A stretch of 64,000 nt of DNA. Source: Siphonodentalium dalli. Taxonomy: Eukaryota; Mollusca; Scaphopoda; Gadilida; Siphonodentaliidae. Both the position numbers and the translations under genes were made by a program. Below the pieces are notes generated by a model. It worked only from the letters and a program-made list of their open reading frames with translations. It was not told the DNA's origin and did no database searches. Positions 12,184 to 22,837 of this stretch are shown in pieces (position 1 is the first letter of the stretch; every line of letters starts with the position of its first letter). The stretch lies in contig CP136061.1 in NCBI GenBank assembly GCA_032622095.1, positions 251,669,582-251,733,581 on the forward strand, given 5' to 3'.

Positions 12184-12346
12184 ACAGAACACAACGCACA
12201 TCTTAATCGAGACTCTTTTATCGAATGAGTTGCGGATGGCGCAAGGATATATTTCGCGAGAGCGTAGCTCGAGCGAAATATAACTTTGCACCGTCCGCAA
12301 CGAGTTCGATAAAAGATTCGAGATTATGATGCAAGTTGTGTTCTGT
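12184..12346. repeat. Long hairpin with CpG-rich tip
   Basis: Arms of about 75 bp. The left arm starts ACAGAACACAAC and passes 'cttttatcga' and 'gttgcggatgg'; the right arm mirrors it and ends GTTGTGTTCTGT. The tip is 'gagagcgtagctcgag'. There are a few mismatches and small asymmetries. No related sequence was found elsewhere in the window. Confidence 0.85.
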
Positions 12347-12579
12347 ATTTATTCTACATCGTTCAGTCAGATAAGTTCAATCCATGAATGTCATCTTCAT
12401 TGTTACTATAGCTACATTTATTGTGATTTAAGTCTGACAAATAACCAGTAATTATGGAGGGGTCACCGGATGATCGACGTAATGTACGTCATCTTACTTG
12501 GCGACAACGTCAACAAGAATAGTTCCGGCGTGTGTTCCACTAGAGGTATACACTAATATGTATTCAATGGCTGGGCACG

Positions 12580-12995
12580 CATGTCGTGACCGTGTGATTA
12601 TAATGCTTGTCGTGACCGTTTGATTATAATTCATGTCGTGACCGTTTGATTATAATTCATGTCGTGACCGTTTGATTATAATGCGTGTCGTGACCGTTTG
12701 ATTATAATGCGTGTCGTGACCGTTTGATTATAATGCGTGTCGTGACCGTTTGATTATAATGCGTGTCGTGACCGTTTGATTATAATGCGTGTCGTGACCG
12801 TTTGATTATAATGCATGTCGTGACCGTTTGATTATAATGCATGTCGTGACCGTTTGATTATAATGCATGTCGTGACCGTGTGATTATAATGCATGTCGTG
12901 ACCGTTTGATTATAATGCATGTCGTGACCGTTTGATTATAATGCATGTCGTGACCGTGTGGTTATAATGCATGTCGTGACCGTGTGATTATAATG
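12580..12995 (+). repeat. 26-bp minisatellite, 16 copies
   Basis: Sixteen exact-length units of CATGTCGTGACCGTTTGATT plus 'ataatg'. Variants are GTGTGATTA versus GTTTGATTA, and GCGT, GCAT, GCTT or TTCAT at the unit boundary. Variant units are clustered (five GCGT units in a row, then a run of GCAT units), as expected from local unit duplication. Confidence 0.97.
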
Positions 12996-13885
12996 CAGGG
13001 TCATTTGCATTGAGTGTATATAAGGTCTACGTAACTATACCAGAAATCAGAAAGTGAAAAATAATGTGCAATATCAATGAAAAGAGCGTATAGTTTCGCA
13101 ATTGATCAATTTGCATGTAATGTGACCAGAGACAGGGGTGAAGTGAATGGTGTCTCACCTCCAACTAAGGTTAAAATTTCCAACAGTTGGAAATTGCATA
13201 ACCGGCACGACATTAGTTGAAAATTTCACAACAACAAGAGGTTTAAATTGATATCGTGGTTTAATTTTCCAACCATTTTCATGGTAAATTTGTTGTTTTC
13301 AAACCAGCATTTGCACATTTTACTACATGGACTTTTAGTCAATATTTTGAATTGAAATGGTCACTAGTTTTCCAACCTTGGGAAACTTGAGACCGGTCCA
13401 AGTGCAATAATATTTGACTTTGCAATTTCCATGTTCAGTTTAAAACCTGTCCTCACATCTGGCCGAACCATGGTCGGCCTAATGGACTGTGTTCCTTCCC
13501 CGGGCCGGTGGCCGGTCACAGACTACTGATGAATTCAGAATAGCCTACCACCCAGGCCAGTGAGGTACACGTTGGACACAATTAAGGGCCAACAGGGGGG
13601 GGTTGCATGTGGATATACGCGAACTTGTGAGTATGGTCTTGTTCAGGGTTCAGTGGGTGTAGACATCCCCTAATGGAGACACTCCAACCACGTCCCCGAA
13701 TGTAACCCAACAGCGTCATCGACTGCAATACAGCTGTTAATCTCAATGCCAATCTGACACCCGATGTCAGCCAATGATCCCACCAAACAATCACCATACC
13801 GAGACCATTATAACAAGTGCACCGCTGGGCGGAGGTAACGCCCCCGACTGTACAATCAGAGAGAATTTTCTTATTTTTGTAGTAG
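12996..13885. other. Spacer, no gene supported
   Basis: Short inverted motifs around 'ccaacagttgg' occur near 13178. A 110-codon minus-strand open frame (13582-13914) overlaps the next repeat and shows no domain. Confidence 0.4.
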
Positions 13886-14320
13886 CAGAAAACCGGATTT
13901 TTTTCTAAGTCCAAAAAGGGGCGTAACTCTGGAAAACATGGGCGGACGAAACCACGGCTATGGGGAAATCTTGCCCCCCCCCTGGCTGGTCTATTGGCAT
14001 ACCAAAGATCAACTGAATTGAATTAGCGAAACCAAAGTTATGAGTTGAAACGTTCGTATGCCACAGAAAACTGAATTTTCTAAGTCCAAAAAGGGGCGTA
14101 ACTCTGGAAAAAATGGGCGGGCGAAACCGCAGTTATGGGGAAATCTTGTCCCCCCGGGTGGTCTATTACCAAAGATCAACTGAATTGATTTAGCTAAACC
14201 AAAGTTATGAGTTGAAACGTTCGTACGGACGGAAGGACGGACGGAAGGACGGAAGGACGGACGGACGGAGGGCTCCACTTTATACCCCCAAATCTCCGTC
14301 GGAGATCGGGGGCATAATAA
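13886..14320 (-). repeat. Mollusc-type dispersed repeat with GGAC tail
   Basis: Two direct units of about 177 bp share 'tctaagtccaaaaagggg', 'cgtaactctgga', 'atggggaaatcttg' and 'agttatgagttgaaacgttc'. A (GGAC/GGAA)n tract follows at 14224-14270, then 'ctccactttatacccccaa' and a small hairpin 'atctccgtcggagat'. I recall this kind of ending from many molluscan sequences. The class is not established here and the orientation is uncertain. Confidence 0.8.
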
Positions 14321-14870
14321 ATGGTCAGCCGTGGCTACAAGCACGATGACACAATACACACACCATACTTCGCGTGTGCAGTGCTTGAGTGTGTGCCGTG
14401 GATACACGCGTGAGTATATTCAACAAGTTTCGTACATCTCGCCGCGGGCGTAAAAAGTCGTCCCTGGAGAAGATCTGATAACCAACACAAAAATTAATTG
14501 GATATGAATTAATGTATGGCTGACAATCGAAATTCACCTTGGTGTAATATTGCACTTGCATATTATTGTCCTGTCAATGTGATCTCACGGAACGCTACTG
14601 GTATCCAATCTAGTGCCTCTTATTACACGCTTGTTCCCAGAAGTACAGTGTTATTGCTGTTCCATATTTACAAATCCGTATTGAACGTACGTTCCATACG
14701 CATCTCGTTGACGTAACATGACGTACATGACGTTCGCCTCAACCATGAAACTGGAACTATTTAAATAAAAGAATCATCACACTTGGCAAACACGCCCTGT
14801 ATGAGCCTAATTAAACCTTCGAATCCTGTATTTTTAATGCACGGATTCTAGGACGCGAAGCGTGTAATAA
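14321..14870. other. Spacer with three clustered TGACGT half-sites
   Basis: 'tgacgtaacatgacgtacat' and a third TGACGT occur within 14709-14735, resembling CRE half-sites. No TATA box or exon is evident nearby, so function is unsupported. Short open frames (66-78 codons) are unremarkable. Confidence 0.3.
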
Positions 14871-15030
14871 ACACAGAACGACACGATGTGTAAATGGATT
14901 TGTCGATACGGCACTCGTGCTGTCGCGGAAGGATAGAACTCGAGGCGCAATCGCCTCTCGTTCTATCCATCAGTGACAATACTCGTGCTGTATCGACAAA
15001 CCCATTTACACATCATGTCGTTCTGTGTAT
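14871..15030. repeat. Long hairpin with CpG-rich tip
   Basis: Arms of about 75 bp: ACACAGAACGACACGATGTG on the left and its mirror ending 'tgtcgttctgtgt' on the right, with one small length asymmetry. The tip is 'ctcgaggcgcaatcgcctct'. It is near-perfect but unrelated in sequence to the other hairpins in the window. Confidence 0.85.
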
Positions 15031-15120
15031 TTATCTGACCTCATTACTAAATCAAAATGCACACAGTTATGATATTGTTGGAATCTTAGACCATTGGCTC
15101 GATCATAATTACATGGCCCT

Positions 15121-16536
15121 ATTCGTCATCTCCAGTTTAAACCTCCGAATTTAAACCTGGTTTAAAACGACATTAACGGTCCAGCCAAACCGGGTCTAAG
15201 CGGGTGTTTGTGGCCGTTCAGTTGCTAGCGCTCATTCTATGAGCATGCAAACAAACTACCCAGTTACCAAGTGGACCACAATCAGGCCGGTAGAATGATT
15301 AGTGTCACGCCCTCGTGCAACTAACGGCAACAAGCTCACGCACGTTCGTGTGAGAATGAATCAATTCACCTTCTAGACACACCGTCGATCGATATTATGT
15401 GCAGCTCCACCCATCTAAACTGCGGTTCAGAAAAGACGAATTCATCATTTCATGTCTAGCCTCCCTAGATCTGGTTTAGCTGGACCGTCGATATTAAATG
15501 GTTTAGTTGCCAGTTTAAGGTTATAAAACGCAAACATATTGACACTTATCCCCATATCTGACATATATTAATAAGCTTAGACTGATGAACATAACAGGAA
15601 CTAGTCCGACAAATTCATAAAAATAAGGTTGGGTAGCATGAGGAAAATGTGAAAAAATCATATGTTGCCTCCAATATTGACCCCGCAACAACCGGATCAT
15701 GAAATTAGAATAGTTGGGCTACATAAATATGGTGGTCGCTGAAATTCCCATTTCTGGTGACACCTCGGGTAATGAGAGCCCATACTAATATATATATAAG
15801 TATGAGCGCTTCTCGCTTTTCAATTTCCAATAAAAAATGCTCGTTTATTTGTCGTAATTATCGAGTTTAGCTGTCGACAGAACGCGGCGGTCCGCATTTG
15901 GCAAGTACGTTATTTAGCTCGACGATGCCAACACCTCTGATAAGCCATGAGTCTGACCTGACTAGGTTTACACCAGTGATGACGAATGCGTCACTTAGAC
16001 CTGCGGTCTTGGGTTTTAAACCCCGGCTTTAGCTGTCAGTCGGCGGTTTAAACCAATAGGTTTACGTTTACCAGGTTTAAACCAGAGATGACGAATGCGT
16101 CACTTAGACCCGCGGTCTTGGGTTTTAAACCCCGGCTTTAGCTGTCAGTCGGCGGTTTAAACCAATAGGTTCACGTTTACCAGGTTTAAACCAGAGATGA
16201 CGAATGCATCACTTAGACCTGCGGTCTTGGGTTTGTTTTAAACCGTGCCTTTAGCTGTCAGCCGGCGGTTTAAACCAATAGGTTTACGTTTACCAGGTTT
16301 AAACCAGAGATGACGAATGCATCACTTAGACCTGCGGTCTCGGGCTTTAAACCGCGGCTTTAGCTGTCAGCCGGCGGTTTAAACCAATATGTTTACGTTT
16401 ACCAGGTTTAAACCAGAGATGACGAATGCGTCACTTACACCTGCGGTCTCGGGTTTTAAACCGCGGCTTTACCTGTCAGCCGGCGGTTTAAACCAATAGG
16501 TTTACGTTTACCAGGTTTAAACCAGAGATGACGAAT
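15121..16536. mobile_element. TIR element whose right end has become a satellite
   Basis: The left end ATTCGTCATCTCCAGTTTAA is the complement of the right end TTTAAACCAGAGATGACGAAT (16516-16536). A second inverted pair lies inside: 'acggtccagccaaaccggg' near 15178 against 'ctggtttagctggaccgt' near 15471. The right terminal segment is repeated five times as a 109-bp satellite. No transposase frame is seen. Confidence 0.65.
15969..16536 (+). repeat. 109-bp satellite, about 5.2 copies
   Basis: 'gatgacgaat' recurs at 15978, 16087, 16196, 16309, 16418 and 16527, giving steps of 109, 109, 113, 109 and 109. Each unit carries 'tcacttagacctgcggtct', 'ggctttagctgtcag', 'cggcggtttaaacc' and 'acgtttaccaggtttaaa'. 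The 4-bp step change is a TTTG insertion in the third unit. Confidence 0.95.
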
Positions 16537-16674
16537 CCGGTTCCTCACTTTTCCCAATCGGATCACCCTAGTTACACATGTGTCGCCAAGTGCGGTATAG
16601 CGCTATTATAGGTAGGTTGCGCACTACAAGTTCCCGTTCAACAGACTGATGACAACCACGGGAAACACTAGACA

Positions 16675-17154
16675 ATGCCATGAATCTCTACTCTGACTAA
16701 CGCCCGTAGAGATCATATTCCACCAGTACAAAACCTTGAAACTTTTTGAAGTTTTGACAGGGAACCATATAAAGTCGAAAAAATGCGGTGAATTTCTATG
16801 TTAATACATGTTGATTAATGGTGTGCTTCACTGAAGGTGAAGGTACCAACTCGAAATTGCATGCTATTCTGTGACTTTTCTGAGCCGATATCGCAATAAA
16901 CATTGAATTGAATTAATTACCCAGGAAAAATCAAAACCTCTCACAAAGTCAATTAATTCGTTAAATTTGGAGTTAGGACCTTCACTTGCAGTGAAGTACA
17001 TTATTAAGGAACAGATACTAACTAATAAATATATTCCCCGCGTTATTTTTTCGACTTTATAAGGTTCCCTGTCATTACTTCAATCAGTTCCAGGGTTTTG
17101 TACTGGTGGAATATGATCTCCACGGGCGTTAGCCAGAGTAGAGATTCATGGCAT
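16675..17154. mobile_element. TIR element with arms of about 110 bp
   Basis: The left arm begins ATGCCATGAATCTCTACTCT and passes 'catattccaccagtac' and 'tgacagggaaccatata'; the right arm is its diverged mirror ending 'gattcatggcat'. The inside holds a stretch ending 'aataaacattgaattgaatt' that resembles a non-LTR 3' tail and may be an insertion. Confidence 0.8.
16848..16915 (+). mobile_element. Non-LTR-type 3' tail relic
   Basis: 'gaaattgcatgc', 'tgtgacttttctgagc' and 'gatatcgcaataaacattg' followed by 'aattgaatt' look like the 3' end of a short retroposed copy. The first 50 bp recur near 25402-25448 without the tail, which supports a dispersed family. Confidence 0.45.
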
Positions 17155-17360
17155 GATCTAGGTTACACTGGTGTAAATGTTTTTCCATAGGCATCAGTGC
17201 AAACGTTTTCGAGTATATACTGTTTACAATATAAATCCTAGGTCCAAAATTTTCTTTAAATCTGAAAGATTGATATTTGCGGAAACTTTTTATGCAAAAA
17301 CATCACGTCGTCTAGCTTAGAAGTCGCCTTTAACCCTTTACCCAACAGAACGGACATGTG

Positions 17361-17427
17361 CCAATGCATTCTCTTATATATGCGAGTCGATCATAGGTCG
17401 CCTCGCATATATAAGAGAATGCATTGG
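17361..17427. repeat. 67-bp hairpin, module copy 1a
   Basis: CCAATGCATTCTCTTATATA, then 'tgcgag', a core 'cgatcataggtcg', and the mirror arm ending GCATTGG. The hairpin at 31076-31142 is almost identical. Confidence 0.9.
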
Positions 17428-17508
17428 CTTAACACATATTAAAAATGATAAAATTGTCAAAGAATGTAGAAAAATATTATAAAAATGTTAAAAAAGAATT
17501 TGTTTAGG

Positions 17509-17575
17509 CCAATGCATTCTCTTATATATGCGAGGCGACCTATGGTCGACTCGCATACATAAGACAATGCATTGG
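17509..17575. repeat. 67-bp hairpin, module copy 1b
   Basis: Same arms as 17361-17427 with the core in the opposite sense ('gcgacctatggtcgac'). It stands 81 bp downstream across an AT-rich linker. Two substitutions in the right arm ('atacataagacaat') weaken the pairing slightly. Confidence 0.9.
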
Positions 17576-17985
17576 CACATGGCATAACTGTAACCATCAC
17601 AATGTGGTCAATGAGCCAGTTCCAATGATATCCCTATTCGTGTGGTTCTATTGAGACAGACCGAAGATATTTTAGGCTGTTGAAGCTTTATTTGGGCGTT
17701 TTTGGCCGTTTTGTTGGGTAAAGGGTTAAATCTTGTGTTTTCGTAACTAGTGTCAGAACCGCACTAAAGAAATAATGTCATATTTTAGACCACACCACAG
17801 AATTCAAACTTCACTACAAAGGGTTAATTCCTGTGCCAATGACTATTTTACCTAGGGAAATCATAGAGAAGAGGTGTGATGCAAAAAATACACAAGCCTA
17901 TTGACCAATCAGGGCCCTTTGCCTATTTTATTCTCTCTCGCATCCGCTGGATGTCACTTCGAAACACATTTAAACCAGTGTAACC

Positions 17986-18439
17986 AGGGAAACACACAAT
18001 CCTCGTGGTGTACGTCACGGTATTTTGTTTGTTTTGATATCGAGAGATGATTTATCTTGTCGGTTTGTATGACTATGCGAGAAGTTCAAACGTGTAACAT
18101 TTATGCCACATTTGTCAGTTTATAATATAAGTGTACAGGGAAGTGTGGAACCGACTGCTATGGGCACGAAATATTGTATTAATTGAGTACAGCCAAACTT
18201 TAACATTTAACCGGACCTACATGTTTGTGTAATACTGTTCTGGCACGTTTTATTGCGCGCATTCTGTACATATCATAACAGGCCCCGTATGCAACTAAAG
18301 ATTATAGCAGATGTTCGTCTCCAAACATATATAGCCGACCTTCTTCGTTAAAAATTAATTGTTCAGCCATTCGAATTCGTATACGCATATGCCTTGCCAT
18401 ACACTGCAAGTTTCATGTATTTCACATGGTTACGTAGCG
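17986..18439. other. Spacer, nothing recognised
   Basis: About 450 bp with no repeat partner found in this window and no convincing coding frame. Confidence 0.35.
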
Positions 18440-19669
18440 TTTTTCCGAAGACCCATAACTCCGAAGGTCCGATTCTCCGAAGGTCAGATTCTCCGACGCC
18501 CCGATTCTCCGAAGCCCATAACTCCGAAGTCCCGATTATCCGAAATCCCATAACTCCGAAGACCCATAACTCCGAAAGCCCATAACTCCGAAGGCCTATA
18601 ACTCCGAACGCCCATAACTCCGAAGGTCTATAACTCCGAAGGGCCGATTCTCCGAAGGTCCGATTCTCCGAAGGTCCGATTCTCCGAAGATCATGTGTTA
18701 TCGCTTATTAAATAGTGTACAGTCCAGTGGCGGGGTCAATGGGGCCCTAGGGAAGACCGCCCCAAAAAAACATGTCAAATGTCATGTAAACGTCAGGAAA
18801 TCCCTCCTAGGCATTCAAATATTCACAGTGTTCCTGCCCAGGGGAGCCCCCGGACCAACGATTGGGGGCGACCCCTCCCATGTATGCGCTCCACAAATCA
18901 GGCCTTCGTGATATGCTTTCGGCATATCATATGCATGATATATCCCCCACATATCCCCCACATATGCTAGTTAATGTGCACCCCTAAATGGGAACCCTGG
19001 CTCCGCCACTGATGTGCACCGGGTATATTATAACGAAACGCTGCAATAATGTCAGAGGGGCGACAAGTTCTTCCCCGTTCACCCCTGTACATTTTACTCT
19101 GGCATCTCATGGGCCAACGTAACGTTATAGTATCTGGTGTATGGTCAGTGGCGAGCGAGGATTCCCATTTAGGTGGGGGCAGTAGGAAAAGTTTGAATAT
19201 TTTGATGCCCCATGAACGATTTCCGGGAGTTTACATGACATTGGACATGTTTTGGTAGGGCCCCATATTGTCTGAAATAGCAAGTAGAGGTTTAATGGGG
19301 GCAGTGGGAATTTTGGGACCCCTTGGCTTCGCCACTGGACTGTACACTATTTAGTAAACGATAATACCCCGGTAAAACAAATCTTCGGAGAATCGGACCT
19401 TCGGAGAATCGGGCCTTCGGAGTTATGGGCTGTCGGAGAATCGGGCCTTCGGAGTTATAGGTCTTCGGAGAATCGGCCCTTCGGAGTTATAGGTTTCGGA
19501 GTTATAGGTCTTCGGAGAATCGGCCCTTCTGAGTTATGGGGTTTCGGAGAATCGGATCTTCGGAGTTATGGGCCGTCGGAGAATCGGGTCTTCGGAGTTG
19601 TGGGCCGTCGGAGAATCGGGTCTTCGGAGTTGTGGGCCTTCGTAGTAATAGGTCTTCGTAAAACCGGTC
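18440..19669. mobile_element. Foldback element with arms made of 15-16 bp units
   Basis: The left arm (18440-18690) is a string of two alternating unit types, 'ccataactccgaagg' and 'tccgattctccgaagg'. The right arm (19382-19669) is the same in opposite orientation. Just inside, 'aatagtgtacagtccagtgg' is mirrored at 19330-19355. The centre contains CAGTGGCGGGG-type and 'ggctccgccactg' motifs that resemble hAT-type ends. No coding frame spans it. Confidence 0.8.
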
Positions 19670-19796
19670 TGACACCATTTCACATACCCGTATCCGCCTT
19701 ACAATGCAACTATCTACCCAGTTATGATTAAAATCACACGCAAACGCTCTGCGTACTGAGCCTGACGAAATTGACTATTTATCACATTACCGTCGC

Positions 19797-19828
19797 TATA
19801 AATATGCAACCCCTGCGGTATGACGTCA
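19797..19828 (+). promoter_or_regulatory. CRE palindrome beside a TATA-like motif
   Basis: TATAAATATGC begins at 19797 and the full CRE palindrome TGACGTCA is at 19821-19828. The CRE lies downstream of the TATA-like motif on the plus strand but upstream of it when read on the minus strand ('gcatatttatag'). No exon is recognised next to it, so this is motif evidence only. Confidence 0.25.
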
Positions 19829-21404
19829 CCGCCCACATTTTTCTCTAAAAATAGCTTTGATTGATATACTGTAATGTACTTTCGGATTCGTTTTCACGAA
19901 CGACTTTCGTTTTCCCAAATATTGATGCTGCGCATTCTCTCAGAATATATATATTCTGCGCACTGTGACATATTTTAACTGCGATCAATGCTTTTCAGTG
20001 TTTAATTGGTTGTCGTAAAAATTTGTAAACACTTTGTGAAATTGCGACTATCGTCCGAGTGGTTACATCGCTTTGTTGATAGATGTTGCGATTGGCTGGG
20101 AATGACGTAATACATGCTGGTAGTAATATGGAGCGGAGACATTGTAAGTTGTTAAAACTTGTACCCCAATTCCGTTGTAAATGAATTTACAATAAAATAT
20201 GTTTAAAGTGAATAACTGAATTTGAGTTAGGGATAGAAAAAAGGGGTAGCAGGAGGCAGAGATAGTGGGGGTGAGAAACTAGAAGACAGGAAGGGGACAG
20301 ATGGAGTCGTGAAATAATGACAGTGGTGTGGAGTTTTTAATAATTGGGTTGTTGCGTTATAAAAATTATGCTCGTCTATAGTAATCTTCATGCATCAGGC
20401 GCCATGGGAGGGGGTCAATCACAATGGCTGTTAACTGGTTACATCCGTCAAAAAGTAATTAAACGAACACACACAGCTACGAGTGTTTATATAGTCCATG
20501 ACATATTTGTATTATGAACAAGTATGATGTTGTGCCTTGTGATAATGTGTTAAATATTGTAATGGTTGAATAAATCAGGGTCAATCTTTAAGCTATATTC
20601 TCCTCTTAGTGAAGACACCTGGGAATTGATCTACGACAAACAACGCGTATGGATTTATTCAGACGCCGCAATATTTGGTCATCAAATATCGCACATGTTT
20701 AGACTATAGATATTATCACAATATATAGTAAGTTGCGTTTGTTAGAACATTACGGAATGAATTGCCAACAAAAGAATATGAACATTGTAAAAATGAAAGA
20801 AATCCTTACATTTTGTATGTGATGGCAGTGGTCAGTGAAATTGCACAGGATCAGTGACCTCGCCGTGAGGAGTACAAAGTTTCACAGTTGAAACACTCTG
20901 GGCTGTGATTGGTTGCATGAATTAAAAGTAAACTGTCGACAAAAATTCAAGGAATCATTCTCCCACAAACTTCATTTGCCAAGAGGCCCATTCATTAAAT
21001 GTGAAGTCTGTTGTGGCTTTTTAGAAATTTTAAGTGTGATTCAAAAAATGACAATATTATTTTAGTGCGGAACTGACCCAAGTTATGAAAAAACGAAAAT
21101 TTGAAGTGGATTCCCTTTTATATTTGGGAAAGTTTCCACAGATGTCAAGCTCACATAATCCGTAGGCAGTTTGAACAGTTTCCATTTGACCTCTGATGCA
21201 AATCAACAAACGCAACATTGAAGTCTATGGAAAATATTTACACCAGTGTAACCATGAGCATCGTGATAGGACGTGGTTCATTGGAACAAATAAACTAGAT
21301 GAAGTTACGGTACCGTGGCATAAATTTAACAATTGTACCAGCCGTGCCTCTCTGGTTTCTGGCGTCATGTGTCATTTCTCAATGGCTGGAGAGAAGCCTT
21401 AGAA
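19829..21404. other. 1.6-kb stretch without recognisable repeats or genes
   Basis: Mostly unique-looking sequence. Short frames only, such as 68 codons at 21196-21402, which may belong to the upstream part of the decayed retrotransposon that follows. Confidence 0.35.
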
Positions 21405-22190
21405 ATGTGTACCCCATGAAGTTACAGTGGAGAAGCTTCTACATCGTATAGTGCTTCACAAGGCCTTATATGGTTCAGAACTTCTTTACACACCGAGCAA
21501 TCAGGCACTCAACCAAATCGAGAAGTCATTCCGTGCATGCATAAAGCATATTCAAAACTTCCCTACCGGGACAGGAACGAAGTTATCGCTCTCTCATTCT
21601 CCTTAGTACTTTACCAGTGGATCCCCAACTGGATATGCGGAAACTAACATTCTTGGCTGAACTTATCTACTTACCTGCTATTAAGGATACTCCGTTGAAG
21701 ATTTTTCTTCACAACCTCTACAAGCACAAACTCTTCCAGAGCAACACATCTGGATTTTATCTTGTTATCCTCCAAAATCTTGAACAGACTTTTTTGAAAG
21801 TGGCTTCTTCCCAGAGAAGGTTATCTGGAAGCGCATCATCACATCGATTAATCGAGATGCATATTCTAAGAAATGGATTTTTTCACGAACACAGATACTT
21901 ATGTGCATATGTTAAACGTTCACATCGATCCTCTCTTCACCTGGAGTATATGGAGATTACTTTCTGACCGCCCCGAAACTCACAAGAACTGAGAAATCAT
22001 GCACGGTGGTTGGACAGAACGATGTTCAAGAACAGCTCGAATTGCGGTGGCCGAAATTGGACATGTATTATGTAAAGGATAATGGCTTATTGGATTGTCT
22101 AAGGCCAAATAACCCATACACTTCATGCGGTCATTATCTGACTTAAAACCCACACACCCTAGTGCACATTATATATGATTGGCATATGGC
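21405..22190 (+). pseudogene. Decayed non-LTR retrotransposon, C-terminal part of the polyprotein
   Basis: Three reading frames must be combined to follow the protein. Frame one has HKALYGSELL and FRACIKHIQNFP (about 21455-21570), the 'ALYG..LW...E..HR...K.IQG.P' pattern that follows the RT catalytic core in many animal non-LTR elements. A shift near 21605 leads to LDMRKLTFLAELIYLP. Another near 21792 gives a GFFPEKVIWKRII-like segment and then WRLLSDRPETHKN, and finally a CGHYL-like remnant of the C-terminal cysteine/histidine motif. The catalytic YxDD part is not present, and there are at least three frameshifts and several stops. It is 5'-truncated and inactive. The clade (CR1/L2-like or L1-like) cannot be settled by eye. 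Confidence 0.7.
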
Positions 22191-22837
22191 TATTCTGTCA
22201 CATTGCATGGTCTTTCGAATATGTATTATTGTATATGCTGACTGCTCAATGTGCCGCTTTGCTGAACGGCCATTAAACCCTACTATCCAATTGGGTTGGC
22301 CTTTTCAGCGCTGACCTGATCGCGAGCGGATGGCAACTGTGCGTGTGATTTTTTAACACAATAGCGAAAAATCGCAGATGTGTTTCATTTTATACTGAGA
22401 TCAAGATATACAGGAAAACCTTAATCAGAAATGGTCAAGATCATATTATTAGCCATAAATATAAATTATAATATAAAATATATTGGTTACATGAATTCAC
22501 CGCCTCAGAATTCCGTTAAAACAACTAATCCTTCGAATTATTACAAACAACTACGGCTTATTACTGCAGGTTTCTCATTCACCACACCAGAAAGCTTCTA
22601 AATGCGGATAAACAATCGGAGATATTGTGTTCCCGCCAAGAGTGCATGGTCCGGCCATTGTTCATACCTAAACATAGAAAGCAATTAACGCGGTCATAAT
22701 TGTTACATACTGCAACTATAAGACATCCAGCGGATACACACCCCACGCAAACCCGAAATGTGTTGTCCTGCGAGAAATCCCATCGCTATAGCTCAATTTG
22801 ACACGGGCAGATTAGACTTCCTACAATATCCATAAAC
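22191..22837. other. Spacer with one internal direct repeat
   Basis: The block around 'aatataaaatatattggtt' and 'cagaattccgttaaaa' at about 22465-22522 recurs at 22871-22927, about 405 bp on, so the following dispersed repeat may be longer than annotated. Confidence 0.5.

Larger units (their letters stand above)
17330..17729. mobile_element. TTAA element carrying a double hairpin
   Basis: TTAA-CCCTTTACCCAACA on the left mirrors TGTTGGGTAAAGGG-TTAA on the right. TTAA target sites and CCC ends resemble piggyBac-type elements. The 400-bp interior has no coding frame and is dominated by two near-perfect 67-bp hairpins at 17361-17427 and 17509-17575. Confidence 0.8.
17161..17985. mobile_element. 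Outer inverted pair enclosing a TTAA element
   Basis: GGTTACACTGGTGTAAATG at 17161-17179 is matched by its complement (one mismatch) ending at 17985. The enclosed 0.8 kb includes the TTAA element at 17330-17729, which suggests a later insertion into an older TIR element. The outer TIR is only about 19 bp. Confidence 0.5.

Noticed and set aside
12580-12995. Regular array that might be read as a CRISPR
   Set aside because: Units are contiguous 26-bp tandem repeats with no spacers, the sequence is eukaryotic, and no cas genes are present. The same applies to the 28-, 43- and 109-bp arrays.
13582-13914. 110-codon minus-strand frame beside the GGAC-tailed repeat
   Set aside because: It runs into the dispersed repeat and has no motif. 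A poly-G stretch and low-complexity end suggest chance.
14709-14735. Three TGACGT half-sites as an enhancer
   Set aside because: Short motifs can cluster by chance and there is no nearby promoter or exon to support function.
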